Shown: piece after piece, positions 8,333-17,912 of the stretch
Position numbering within the stretch: position 1 is the first letter of the stretch
How the letters are laid out: every line of letters begins with the position of its first letter
DNA from: Zoogloea sp.
GTDB taxonomy: Bacteria; Pseudomonadota; Gammaproteobacteria; Burkholderiales; Rhodocyclaceae
Length of the DNA: 64,000 nt
Assembly (NCBI GenBank): GCA_016703645.1
Contig: JADJBR010000010.1
Location: 659,514-723,513 of the forward strand
Reading direction: 5' to 3'
Program-made: the position numbers and the translations under genes
The notes under the pieces: generated by a model
The model's database searches: none
Told to the model about the DNA's origin: nothing
What the model saw: the letters and a program-made list of their open reading frames with translations, nothing else

Positions 8333-9205
8333 CTACAGGCCGATGGCCAGGGCCAGGGGCAGGAAGACCAGCGCGGCCACGTTGCCGATCAGCACGATGG
8401 AGGCCACCTTTTCCGGCTCCTGGTGATAGCGCTCGGCAAAGATGTAGTTGAGCACCGCCGGCGGCAGGGCGCCAAAGACCAGCAGCAGGGCCCGCTCCCG
8501 TTCGGGCAGGGGCACCACCAGCATCACGGCCGCCGCCAGCAGCATGCCGATCAGCGGACGGGCCGCGGCACCGATCAGGCCGAGGCGGATCTCACCGATG
8601 CGCGACTCGGTGAGGCGTACCCCCAGGGCAAAGAGCATCAGGGGAATGGAGATCTCGCCGAGCATGCGGATGGCGGTCATCGCCGGCCCCCACACCTCAA
8701 AACCGCTGAGCCCCACCGCCAACCCTGCCAGGGTAGCCAGCACGGAAGGCACCTTCCAGATGCCGCCGAGCTTGATCCGGTGGTCCAGCAGCCAGGCGCC
8801 GAACGAGAAGTGCAGCAGGTTGGAGACCATGAACATCACCACCGCCGGTGCCAGGGCCTGCTCGCCGAAGGCCAGCACGGCCAGGGGCAGCCCCAGGTTG
8901 CCGCAGTTGTTGAACATGATCGGCGGCACCAGGGTCTTGGGGGCGATGCCCAGACCTCGAGCCACCGCCAGGCCAAGAAAGCCGGAGCCGATCACCACCG
9001 CGAGGGTGGCGACCAGCAGGGGCAGGAATTCGGTGATGTGGAAGGACTTGTTGGCCAATGCCCCGAAAACCAGGGCCGGCACGAACACGTCCATGTTCAG
9101 CTTGTTGGCGTGGGAGAGGTCGGGCTTTGCCCGGCGACCGACCAGAAAGCCGATGGCGGTGATGGCAAACAGCGGAAAGAGGATGGAGACGATGCGCAAC
9201 AACAT
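8333..9205 (-). CDS. AEC family transporter (auxin efflux carrier-like)
   Basis: A 290-residue inner-membrane protein with about ten hydrophobic segments arranged as two five-helix halves, the architecture of the AEC/malonate-transporter family. Family landmarks are the N-terminal LFPLFAITAIGFLVGRR, the central MFNNCGNLGLPLAVLAFG and the C-terminal ALPPAVLNYIFAERY. Substrates of bacterial members include malonate, malate and other organic acids, but none can be assigned here. It lies downstream of hslU beyond a double hairpin (9258-9295), so it may have its own promoter. Confidence 0.88.
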   Translation of the reverse strand: MLLRIVSILFPLFAITAIGFLVGRRAKPDLSHANKLNMDVFVPALVFGALANKSFHITEFLPLLVATLAVVIGSGFLGLAVARGLGIAPKTLVPPIMFNNCGNLGLPLAVLAFGEQALAPAVVMFMVSNLLHFSFGAWLLDHRIKLGGIWKVPSVLATLAGLAVGLSGFEVWGPAMTAIRMLGEISIPLMLFALGVRLTESRIGEIRLGLIGAAARPLIGMLLAAAVMLVVPLPERERALLLVFGALPPAVLNYIFAERYHQEPEKVASIVLIGNVAALVFLPLALAIGL

Positions 9206-9257
9206 GGCCGGAAACCCTTGCGTCCGGACAGGTGCCGGTGGAGACCCGATTGATCAG

Positions 9258-9295
9258 GCCGGCCCCGGAGGGGGCCGGCAGCGGGGTTTTCCCCG
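9258..9295 (-). terminator. Tandem hairpins after hslU
   Basis: Two perfect stems follow the hslU stop on the minus strand: CGGGG-AAAA-CCCCG (9282-9295) and a 9-bp stem gccggcccc/ggggccggc (9258-9266, 9271-9279). There is no T-run, so termination would be weak or Rho-assisted; an mRNA-stabilising role is equally possible. Confidence 0.5.
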
Positions 9296-9298
9296 AGC

Positions 9299-10636
<1,338 letters not shown>

Positions 10637-10706
10637 GGGAACATCCTGGGTGCAGCGGGTCTTTCCACCGGTCACGCAATGCCGCCCCGCGGAAGGGCGG
10701 CCGGGG

Positions 10707-11246
10707 TCACGGCTTCAGCACCTCGATGGTGTGGCAATGATTGGTGTAGATGCACAGGTCACCGGCAATGGTCAGGGATTTCTTGACCACTTCTTCGGGC
10801 GTCAGCTCGGTGTTCTCGATCAGCCCCCGGGCCGCCGCCTGGGCATAGGCACCACCACTGCCGATGGCCACGATGCCCTGTTCGGGTTCGAGCACGTCGC
10901 CGTTGCCGGTGATGATCAGGGAGTTGTCCAGATCGGCCACGGCGAGCATGGCTTCGAGACGACGCAGGGCGCGGTCGGTGCGCCAGTCCTTGGCCAGTTC
11001 GACGGCGCTGCGCACCAGGTTGCCCTGGTGCTTCTCGAGCTTGGCCTCGAAACGCTCGAAGAGCGTGAAGGCATCGGCCGTGCCGCCGGCAAAGCCCGCC
11101 AGGATGCGATCCTGGTAGAGCTTGCGCACCTTGCGGGCGCTGGCCTTGATGACGATGTTGCCCAGGGTGACCTGCCCGTCGCCGCCAAGGGCCACGTGCC
11201 GGCCGCGCCGGACCGAGAGAATGGTGGTGCCGTGATATTGTTCCAT
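10707..11246 (-). CDS. hslV: ATP-dependent protease peptidase subunit HslV
   Basis: A 179-residue proteasome-like peptidase. The N-terminus reads [15 protein letters not shown]7 would become the N-terminal catalytic threonine after removal of a short propeptide. Further landmarks are [29 protein letters not shown] and [16 protein letters not shown]. The ATG at 11246 has no Shine-Dalgarno sequence; the bases upstream are instead a consensus sigma-32 -10 box, placing the predicted transcript start within a few bases of the ATG. The mRNA may therefore be leaderless. hslU follows 70 bp downstream. Confidence 0.97.
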   Translation of the reverse strand: MEQYHGTTILSVRRGRHVALGGDGQVTLGNIVIKASARKVRKLYQDRILAGFAGGTADAFTLFERFEAKLEKHQGNLVRSAVELAKDWRTDRALRRLEAMLAVADLDNSLIITGNGDVLEPEQGIVAIGSGGAYAQAAARGLIENTELTPEEVVKKSLTIAGDLCIYTNHCHTIEVLKP

Positions 11247-11253
11247 CGGGCAG

Positions 11254-11281
11254 ATATGGGGATTCAAAAAGGGATTTCAAG
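11254..11281 (-). promoter_or_regulatory. Sigma-32 heat-shock promoter of hslVU
   Basis: On the minus strand CTTGAAA (11281-11275), a 13-bp spacer and CCCCATAT (11261-11254) match the RpoH consensus CTTGAAA-N13-15-CCCCAT exactly. The -10 box ends 7 bp before the hslV ATG. Confidence 0.88.
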
Positions 11282-11319
11282 CCCGCTGGCGAGGCCTGCC
11301 CGGGCCGGACAGCCGAGCG

Positions 11320-12543
11320 TCAGCCGCGCAGTTCGATGCGGGCCACTTGATGCAGGCTCATCACCTGCATCAGGGCGGCAACCATGGAATTGACGCCCTT
11401 GAACACCACCAGCCTGCCCTGGGCATGGAGCTGGGAAACAATATTGAAGAGGGTGCCGGCCGAGACGAAATCCATGCGCCGAAGCAGACTACAGTCCACC
11501 TCCACCTTGGTACGGCCACCGGCAAACGCGGTGATCTTGCGAAGCACTTCGGTATTGGGGCCGATGACTTCGCCCTCGAGGCGGTAGATGTCGCTGAGCT
11601 GAACATCCAGGATCTGCGCATTCGTCTGACTTGCCGTGAGCTCGGGGGGCGGCTCCCACGACGGGGGAGACTCCTCGAAGGTCATGGCGTAATCGACGGC
11701 CAGCTCCTCAAAGCGATCCTGCTGCTCGGTGTACTGGAGCACTTCCAGCAGCAGCAACCACACCGGCTTCTGCTCGACCTTGCCGGGCGTGACCACGCCG
11801 CCCAGAACGGCAGCGAGATGCCCCGCCCCCACCAGGGACAGCTTGATCTTGGCCTTGCGCAGCCCTCGCACGGCCCGCAGCAGGAGCTCGGCTCCGGCAT
11901 TGTCCACACCACGCAGGCGGCTCAGATCGATACGCAGGGCACCATTGCGCATGCCGATCTGGATGAGCTGCGCAAACTGCCCGGCGGCCTGACCGCTGAG
12001 GACACCCGAAAGATTGACCGTCTGCACCTTTGCCTCAGTGCCCACGACACCCTTGGGGGAGAGGTCCAGCCAGGCGGGTGGCGAACGCTCAAATTCGGTC
12101 GCGTAGCTCAGGCTGAGAGCTTCAAAGCGCTCCCGGTGCCCGGTCAGGCGCAACAGATCGAGGAGCATGCCCCACAGGGTAAAGCGCGCATCCACGCCCG
12201 TGCTCGTATCCAGGGCGTGCTCAAGGACGGAGCGGGCCTCGTCGTAGCCACCGTTGGCGTAGAGGATGGCGGCCTCTTCGGCCGACGGAGACATCTCATC
12301 GACGCCCTCCTCCACATGCACCCTGTCGGCACACTGGGCGAGCACGCGCTTGACGTCGCCACCGGCAATCGTGAAATCAAGGGACGAGGTTTCGCCGCGA
12401 GGCTTGCCGGGCGCCTGGGACAGGGGCGGGGGAGGTGGCACCGATGGGCGGGCACTCCCCTGGGCCGGGTCGGCAGCGACCCGTGGACGCGGTGCTGCGG
12501 TTCCGGCAGGTGCAGGCTTCTTGCCGAAAAACGGTAGCGCCAC
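11320..12543 (-). CDS. STAS-domain protein upstream of hslVU
   Basis: A 407-residue soluble protein with a Pro/Ala-rich N-terminal linker (about 10-55) and two related halves. Each half has a helical segment (DARFTLWGMLLDLLRLTGHRE / KPVWLLLLEVLQYTEQQDR, then ERSPPAW / EESPPSW) followed by a STAS-like fold (VNLSGVLSG...IDLSRLRGVDNAG; VQLSDIYRLEG...VDCSLLRRMDFVSAG). STAS domains mediate regulatory protein contacts, as in anti-anti-sigma factors. I chose the GTG start at 12543 because AAAAGGAGG lies exactly 7 nt upstream; the in-frame ATG at 12564 lies upstream of that site. It precedes hslV in the same orientation. Function unknown. Confidence 0.75.
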   Translation of the reverse strand: MALPFFGKKPAPAGTAAPRPRVAADPAQGSARPSVPPPPPLSQAPGKPRGETSSLDFTIAGGDVKRVLAQCADRVHVEEGVDEMSPSAEEAAILYANGGYDEARSVLEHALDTSTGVDARFTLWGMLLDLLRLTGHRERFEALSLSYATEFERSPPAWLDLSPKGVVGTEAKVQTVNLSGVLSGQAAGQFAQLIQIGMRNGALRIDLSRLRGVDNAGAELLLRAVRGLRKAKIKLSLVGAGHLAAVLGGVVTPGKVEQKPVWLLLLEVLQYTEQQDRFEELAVDYAMTFEESPPSWEPPPELTASQTNAQILDVQLSDIYRLEGEVIGPNTEVLRKITAFAGGRTKVEVDCSLLRRMDFVSAGTLFNIVSQLHAQGRLVVFKGVNSMVAALMQVMSLHQVARIELRG

Positions 12544-12613
12544 TCCTATCCCTCCTTTTGTCATGTTCCGGAATTAGACAGGATATCACTCTACAAAGCT
12601 TGTGCAGGCTGAT

Positions 12614-13405
12614 TTACAAGCGGTCGGATTTCACACCCGGGACAAGGAAAATGACAACCAGAAACACCGCACAAACGGGACCGAACGGCTGGTCGAAGGC
12701 GAGGGAAATGGCAAATGCGGCCGTGTATCCGGCCGTACCGATCGCTGCGGCCAGACCGAGCCCGGCCCGCCAGCTACTGCCGAAGCGATAGGCCACCAGC
12801 GGGGGAACGAAAACCAGGGCGAAGGCAGCCATCACCCCGATGCTGACCGTGGCGAGGGCGATCACCACCCCGGCCAGGAGATCGAAGAGCATCAGACCGG
12901 GCCGCGCATCCAGCCCCCGGGCCTGGTGAAATTCCGGAAAGAAACGCGCGAGCAACAGGGACCGGTTGAGGCGCGCCAGCACCGGAAGCACCCCGGCACA
13001 GATGAGGGCAACGGCCAGCAGGTGTCCCTCGCCGGTGAAATAGAGCTGACCATCGAACAGGGCATGCCCCGCCTGCTCGGCGAGGGGATGATTGGCCACC
13101 AGGAGCACCCCCGCGCCCCAGGCCAGAAGCATCATCAGCGCATAGGCATTGGCGCCCGCCGCCGCCGCAAGCCCCTTGGCAAGGGATGCCAGCAGGGCGG
13201 CAATCGCTCCGCCGGCCAGCATCGGCCAGCCGAGCACCATCGCCAGGAGCGCCCCCGCCGAGGCCATCTGGGCAAAGGCCAGGGCAGCCAGCCACTCGCC
13301 ACGCAAACGCAGGTACATGCCGATCAAGGGCAACAGTCCGGCAAGCAGCAGCCCGGTCAGGAAGGGCACCCGGAACAGGGGGTCAACAAGCAGATCGAGA
13401 TTCAT
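12614..13405 (-). CDS. znuB: Zinc-type metal ABC transporter permease (ZnuB-like)
   Basis: A 263-residue ABC-3 family permease with about eight membrane segments, the family-normal size. It starts MNLDLLVDPLFRVPFLTGLLLAGLLPL and contains the cytoplasmic coupling region (PEFHQARGLDARPGLMLFDLL) and the helix pair LATVSIGVMAAFALVFVPPLVAYRF. It is the last gene of a znuA-znuC-znuB series in which neighbours are 5-15 bp apart, so it should form the channel for the ion delivered by the binding protein. Zinc rather than manganese or iron is inferred from the adjacent G3E GTPase and the form of the binding protein. Confidence 0.85.
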   Translation of the reverse strand: MNLDLLVDPLFRVPFLTGLLLAGLLPLIGMYLRLRGEWLAALAFAQMASAGALLAMVLGWPMLAGGAIAALLASLAKGLAAAAGANAYALMMLLAWGAGVLLVANHPLAEQAGHALFDGQLYFTGEGHLLAVALICAGVLPVLARLNRSLLLARFFPEFHQARGLDARPGLMLFDLLAGVVIALATVSIGVMAAFALVFVPPLVAYRFGSSWRAGLGLAAAIGTAGYTAAFAISLAFDQPFGPVCAVFLVVIFLVPGVKSDRL

Positions 13406-13418
13406 CGGCGAGACTCCA

Positions 13419-13988
13419 TTACATCGCCCCCACCTGGATCACCCGGGTGCATACCCGATCAATCAGTGGCAGATCGTGGGAGACGATGACGAAGCCCTGA
13501 TCCGCGTGGCCCCGGCCGAGCCAGTCGGCAAGATAGTCCACCCCGGCCTGGTCAAGATTATTGCTGGGCTCGTCGAGCAGCACGATATCCGCCGGGGCCG
13601 TCAGACAGGCCCACAGGCGCAGGAACTGGAGCTGGCCACCGGAGAGGCGATCCAGCCGCCAGTCGAGACGGTCAAGCAGCCAGGGCGGCAAGCCGGCCGG
13701 CGAGGCGCCGGTCAGGGCCAGCAGCTCCCGCCCGGTAAGGGGCACACCGCGCAGATCGGCAAAGCCCTGGGCCTGGTGGGAGATGGCCAGACCCGTCACC
13801 TTCTCGACCTGCCCGCCAAACACCTTCACCCCACCCCACAGGGCCTTCAGCAAGGTGGACTTGCCGGCACCATTGGGGCCGGCAAGTCCGAGGATCTCAC
13901 CCCGGCGCAAGTCAAAATCCAGCGGGCCGGCCACAGGAACGCCATAGCCCGCCACCAGCCCGGTCACACGGAGCAGAACCTCTTCCAT
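13419..13988 (-). CDS. znuC: Metal ABC transporter ATP-binding protein (ZnuC-like)
   Basis: A compact ATPase of about 189 residues with all ABC motifs: Walker A GPNGAGKST, signature LSGGQ, Walker B IVLLDEP, and the switch histidine in VSHDL. It is shorter than ZnuC of E. coli (251 residues) and lacks that protein's C-terminal extension. The ATG at 13988 is taken as start; two GTG codons just upstream directly follow the znuA stop and are alternatives. It powers import by the neighbouring permease. Confidence 0.85.
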   Translation of the reverse strand: MEEVLLRVTGLVAGYGVPVAGPLDFDLRRGEILGLAGPNGAGKSTLLKALWGGVKVFGGQVEKVTGLAISHQAQGFADLRGVPLTGRELLALTGASPAGLPPWLLDRLDWRLDRLSGGQLQFLRLWACLTAPADIVLLDEPSNNLDQAGVDYLADWLGRGHADQGFVIVSHDLPLIDRVCTRVIQVGAM

Positions 13989-13994
13989 CACCAC

Positions 13995-14903
13995 TTACCT
14001 GAGCCCGCCCAGCAGACGCTGCACGGTATCGTCGAAAAGGCTCACCAGATCGGCCGCAGTAGGGCTGCCTCCCACGGTGAAGGGCAGGACGACCACCGGG
14101 ATGCCGGCCCGATCCCCGAGCCAGTCGGATGCCGTCGGGCGGGAATAGGCGGCGCGCAGGATCATCCGGGCCGGCGTCGCCTTCTGGCGCTCCAGCAGCC
14201 CGGCCAGATGGGCACTGCCCGGCTCGACCCCTGGCTTGGGTTCGAGCGCGCCCAGCTCCTTGATACCCAGCCAGTCGGCCAAGTAGGCAAAGGAACGGTG
14301 CTGGACCCACACGGGAACGCCCCGCAAGGGTGCGGCAGCCTGCTCCCAGCGGACCATGGCCACTTTCCAGCGCTCGCTGAAGCGGGCAAGGTTGGCGCTG
14401 TAAGCGCCCGCTCCGGCGGGATCCACGCGACTCATGCGACCGGCCAGGGCCTCTGCAACCTTGAGAACGTTGCGCGGATCGGTCTGGATGTGGGGATTGC
14501 CGCCGGGATGCACGTCCCCGTCGGCCCGGTCCAGACGGACCGGCACCTCGATCAGGCGTACCGCACTGGCGGCCTCGAAGTAAGCGGGCTGACCGGGCTG
14601 GATGGCGGCATTGCCCGACTCCCGCAGCACCACGGGCAACCAGCCGATCTCCAGGTCGGCGCCCGTGGCGACCACCAGCTGACTTGCCCGGGCGCGGGCG
14701 ATCAGGGAGGGCTTGGCCTCGATGCGATGGGGATCCTGGAGGGCATTGGTGGCGGAGAAGACCTGGACCCGTTCGCCGCCGATCTCCTTCGCCAGCGCAG
14801 CCCACTCGGGCACCGTGGCAAAGACGTTGAGGGCTGCCGCAGCGGGCAGGGCGAGTACCGCGAGGAGCAGCGCGGCAAGATGGAACATCAGTTTGGAATA
14901 CAT
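13995..14903 (-). CDS. znuA: Zinc-type metal ABC transporter substrate-binding protein (ZnuA-like)
   Basis: A 302-residue periplasmic binding protein of cluster 9. Residues 1-24 are a signal peptide (LAALLLAVLALPAAAA). Three histidines in family positions, H59 (DPHRIEAKPS), H138 (NPHIQTDP) and H202 (VQHRSFAYL), are consistent with metal ligands. It lacks the long His-rich loop of E. coli ZnuA. The start at 14903 has GAGGAA 7 nt upstream. It begins 12 bp after the porin gene and is followed within a few bases by the ATPase gene. Zinc is the most likely ion; manganese cannot be excluded from sequence alone. Confidence 0.86.
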   Translation of the reverse strand: MYSKLMFHLAALLLAVLALPAAAALNVFATVPEWAALAKEIGGERVQVFSATNALQDPHRIEAKPSLIARARASQLVVATGADLEIGWLPVVLRESGNAAIQPGQPAYFEAASAVRLIEVPVRLDRADGDVHPGGNPHIQTDPRNVLKVAEALAGRMSRVDPAGAGAYSANLARFSERWKVAMVRWEQAAAPLRGVPVWVQHRSFAYLADWLGIKELGALEPKPGVEPGSAHLAGLLERQKATPARMILRAAYSRPTASDWLGDRAGIPVVVLPFTVGGSPTAADLVSLFDDTVQRLLGGLR

Positions 14904-14914
14904 GGACGGATTCC

Positions 14915-16372
14915 TCAGAACTTGTGGGCGCCGTGGGCACCGAGACTCATGATGTATTGCAGCCAGACCTGGTTGTCGCTCTCCCCGTTGCGGGACTTGT
15001 CGCGGGCCAGTTGCAGGCGCAGACGCGAGAACTCCGACGGAGACCAATCGACCATGGCCGACTGACGACTGGGGTTGTAGGCCGCCAGGAGGGGCAGGCC
15101 CGCCGGATCCAGACTGCCCAGATCGGCGGTGCCGCTGCGCAGCCAGTCGCCACGCACCCCGACACGCCAGTGCGGCATGAACTGATAGACGGCCTGGAGA
15201 TAGCTGCCGGACTGACGGAACCGGGCCGCTGAAGTGGCTTCGGCAAGGCCACCCACGTCGTAATTCAGGTCACCGGTCTCGCGCCGCTGGAAGTACTCAC
15301 CCTGCACCTTCAGGTTGGTCACGCTGCTGTTGCCGTTGGGCGCCCACTTGTAGACGAAATCGGCGATCCAGGTCTGACTGCGGCCGGAGAAGCTGTGGGC
15401 AAGGGCCGTGCCGGTAGCGTCGGCGCCGTCCTCGAAACCCCGCTCCCGCGGATTGGTGCGCACGTGGGACAGGCCCACCTGCCATGCCGATGAGGTGCCG
15501 ATGTCGCCCCCCAGGTGTGCGAAGGCCGTCCACAGGCCGGCGCCATTGCGGTTGCGCTCGGCGCCGGGGAATTTCTGCCCGCTGGCCACTTCCGTCCCGA
15601 GTTCGAGGAAGAGATCCGTCGGTGCAACCCAGCGCAACTGCACGCCGTCATTCTGCAGGCGATAGCCGAAGAAGGCCTTGTAGGCCAGCGGCGCGTCAGC
15701 AAAATCCCATTCGTGAGGGTGCTGCTGGTTGAGGTAGCCAACGCCGGACAGGAAGCGCCCGGCCTTCACCTTGAGGCCCGAGGTCAGACCCAGGGTTTCC
15801 ACGTTCACTTCCTCGACCTCGACCACCCCTTCACCGTCATCCTCGGCCAGCGCGAAGCGGGCGTTGGCGCGGAACAGGTGGTCCACGTTGGCCGAGAAGG
15901 CCAGTTCGGACTCGCCGAGGGAGAAGCCCTTGCGCGGGGGACCGACCTCACCGCCCGAGGGGATGAAGCCGTCGATGCGGTAGGCGGACGGATCACGCTG
16001 GAAGCGGGTGAACTTGCTGTCGATGATCAGGGAGACGGACGGATTGAAGGCACTCTCGGAAGCGGGTCGGCGAGCCACGCGGTCGGCAGTGGCCTGGGCC
16101 TCGGCAGCCCGGGCCTCGACCTTGGCCACCGACTGGACGGCGGTGCTGGCCGTGGAGCCGGCGGCAGCGGCGGCCGTGGCCGCACCGGCGGCACGCTGCT
16201 CGGTCTCGGCCAGCCTGCGCTCGAGGGCCTCGATGCGCTGCTGGTAGGAATCACGCAGCTCCTTGAGCTGCTGGCGGAGTTGCTTCAGGTCGGCATCAGA
16301 GGCCGCGGTGGCGACCGCCGGGAAGGCGGCAGCAAGGGCGACGCAAAGCGCGCCGGGACGAAGGTATGACAT
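14915..16372 (-). CDS. Outer-membrane porin-like protein of the zinc cluster (LbtU-like)
   Basis: A 485-residue outer-membrane protein. It has a signal peptide (about 1-23), then a long coiled coil (about 24-95, LKQLRQQLKELRDSYQQRIE onward, with an Ala-rich section), then a beta-barrel domain starting near NPSVSLIIDSKFTRF. Barrel landmarks are GFSLGESELAFSANVDHLFR and repeated aromatic-ended strands, and the chain ends in Phe (HGAHKF), the signal for barrel insertion. The coiled coil plus SLII opening resembles LbtU-type siderophore porins and porins found next to zinc-import genes. Its position 12 bp before znuA suggests passage of zinc or a zinc chelate. The substrate is inferred. Confidence 0.75.
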   Translation of the reverse strand: MSYLRPGALCVALAAAFPAVATAASDADLKQLRQQLKELRDSYQQRIEALERRLAETEQRAAGAATAAAAAGSTASTAVQSVAKVEARAAEAQATADRVARRPASESAFNPSVSLIIDSKFTRFQRDPSAYRIDGFIPSGGEVGPPRKGFSLGESELAFSANVDHLFRANARFALAEDDGEGVVEVEEVNVETLGLTSGLKVKAGRFLSGVGYLNQQHPHEWDFADAPLAYKAFFGYRLQNDGVQLRWVAPTDLFLELGTEVASGQKFPGAERNRNGAGLWTAFAHLGGDIGTSSAWQVGLSHVRTNPRERGFEDGADATGTALAHSFSGRSQTWIADFVYKWAPNGNSSVTNLKVQGEYFQRRETGDLNYDVGGLAEATSAARFRQSGSYLQAVYQFMPHWRVGVRGDWLRSGTADLGSLDPAGLPLLAAYNPSRQSAMVDWSPSEFSRLRLQLARDKSRNGESDNQVWLQYIMSLGAHGAHKF

Positions 16373-16454
16373 GGCTCGGATCTCCTGGGATCGGTCCGGA
16401 AACGGGGGAAGCGGCGCAGGCGGGGCCAGCACCGGTGTTCACGACGAGGACGGG

Positions 16455-16814
16455 TCAGGGAGATGCAGGAGGGCCCCTGGCCTGGGGCCGGGGCAGGCGC
16501 AATGCGCCGGGGACAAGCTCGGCGCCCGTCGGCAGGGCTGTGGGCACACCCTGGACGGCCAGCACCGGAAACGCCGACGGCAACATCGTGCCCAGATCCG
16601 CCACCACCAGGCACAACAGGCATGCGTCGTGGCGCTCGGCCGCGGGCACGCCGCCATCCGGTGTCGCCTGTCGCGCGACGTCCTCGGCCCGCGCCAGGGT
16701 GGCCAGGTCGCCCAGGTGACCGACAGCATGGGCCGTGGCAAAGACCTGCGCACACACCAGCAGCACAGCCAGCGCACTGCGCAGCAGGTACAAGGAGCGG
16801 GCCGACAGCCTCAT
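16455..16814 (-). CDS. DUF2946-like small protein with His/Cys motif
   Basis: A 119-residue protein with one hydrophobic N-terminal segment (about 8-29), either a signal peptide or a membrane anchor. Downstream is a candidate metal-binding motif H62-x2-C65-x2-C68. This layout (export signal plus a short Cys/His cluster) recalls the DUF2946 proteins found beside metal-handling genes. The start at 16814 overlaps the stop of the G3E GTPase gene by 4 bp (ATGA), which fixes the start and couples the two genes. It may pass or sense metal in the periplasm; that is inference from position. Confidence 0.62.
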   Translation of the reverse strand: MRLSARSLYLLRSALAVLLVCAQVFATAHAVGHLGDLATLARAEDVARQATPDGGVPAAERHDACLLCLVVADLGTMLPSAFPVLAVQGVPTALPTGAELVPGALRLPRPQARGPPASP

Positions 16815-17878
16815 GCGGCACACACCGGGACGACCGGGCAGAAACAGGCGAAGGCCTGATCGACCACCTCCCGCGACAGCTCACGGACAATGAACACCAG
16901 GCGGGTGCGGCGCACCTCATCCGGCCAGGCCGGCAGCGCCGCATCGGGATAGCGGAGGTGGTGAACGCACTGGACCACCCGAGGCCGCTCCTCGCCCCGG
17001 ACATGGACGATACCCTTCACCCTCAGCAGGTGCTCGCCCTTCACGCTCTGCAACAGGTCGAGGGCGGACGAGAAATCGCCCCAGGACACCGGCGCATCGA
17101 AGCGCACCACGAAGGCATGGACCGATGCGTCGTGACGGTCGATGGCCCCTGCCGAGCCGCGTGACCGCGGCGCGTAGGGATGAAGCACCGCCTGCGCGGC
17201 CACGGTTTCATCAGCCAGCCAGCGCGCCACATCGGCACTCTTGCTGCCGGGATTCCACAGGCCGCAATCAAGAACGGTCTCCGGGGCGACAACGCCCTCT
17301 GCCACATGTTGTTGCGGCGCCCCGGGATTGAGGCTGGCCAGCTGCGCCCCCAAGCCCTCCAGCGCCGGGCGGCTGGCCTGATCGCACTTGGTGATGAGCA
17401 GACGGTCCGCCATCGCCACCTGCTTGACCGCTTCCGGACGGCTCGCAAGCTGGCGGGCACCGAACACGGCATCCACCACCGTGATCACTCCGTCCAGGCG
17501 GAAACGCTCGGCGATGAAGAAATCCTGCATGAGGGTGAAAAGAACCGGCGCAGGATCGGCCAGGCCGGAGGTTTCGATGACGACTCGCGAGAGGGCGGGC
17601 AGATCGCGGCGCAGGCGCCGCATGAAGAGATCGCGGAGCGTCCGGGCCAGATCGCCGCGGACGGTACAGCACAGACAGCCGGATTCGAGGAGAACGAGGT
17701 TCTCGTCGATGTTCTCGACAAGAAGATGATCGATCGGCACGGCACCGAACTCGTTCATCAGGACCACGGTGCCCGCCAGCTCGGGCCGACGCAGCAGATG
17801 GTTAAGGACAGTTGTCTTTCCCGCTCCGAGAAAGCCGGTCAGCAGGGAGACGGGGATGCGCGGCGCCGGGGCGATCAT
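16811..17878 (-). CDS. G3E-family GTPase (COG0523, CobW/ZNG-like metal chaperone)
   Basis: A 355-residue GTPase. Walker A is GFLGAGKTT (15-23), the metal-binding CxCC motif is C68-L-C70-C71 (SGCLCCTVRGDL), and the nucleotide-binding motifs include ETSGLADPAP and TKCD. The C-terminal CobW domain (VKGIVHVRGEERPRVVQCVHHL) ends the protein. COG0523 members deliver or sense zinc, cobalt, nickel or iron; zinc is suggested by the downstream porin and ABC importer. The ATG at 17878 starts right at the P-loop domain. It follows dksA by 34 bp and overlaps the next gene by 4 bp. No ribosome-binding site is obvious, so read-through from dksA may matter. Confidence 0.88.
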   Translation of the reverse strand: MIAPAPRIPVSLLTGFLGAGKTTVLNHLLRRPELAGTVVLMNEFGAVPIDHLLVENIDENLVLLESGCLCCTVRGDLARTLRDLFMRRLRRDLPALSRVVIETSGLADPAPVLFTLMQDFFIAERFRLDGVITVVDAVFGARQLASRPEAVKQVAMADRLLITKCDQASRPALEGLGAQLASLNPGAPQQHVAEGVVAPETVLDCGLWNPGSKSADVARWLADETVAAQAVLHPYAPRSRGSAGAIDRHDASVHAFVVRFDAPVSWGDFSSALDLLQSVKGEHLLRVKGIVHVRGEERPRVVQCVHHLRYPDAALPAWPDEVRRTRLVFIVRELSREVVDQAFACFCPVVPVCAA

Positions 17879-17912
17879 GGAATGAGTAGCCGTCCCGGCG
17901 GAGCCGGAGGGA

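Noticed and set aside
13149-15065. Long plus-strand open frame opposite znuB, znuC and znuA
   Set aside because: Three well-supported minus-strand genes cover it with ribosome-binding sites and domain motifs; the composition is that of an antisense shadow.
16373-16454. Possible Zur operator before the porin gene
   Set aside because: No GTTATA-type palindrome is visible here or upstream of the G3E GTPase, so I did not call one.
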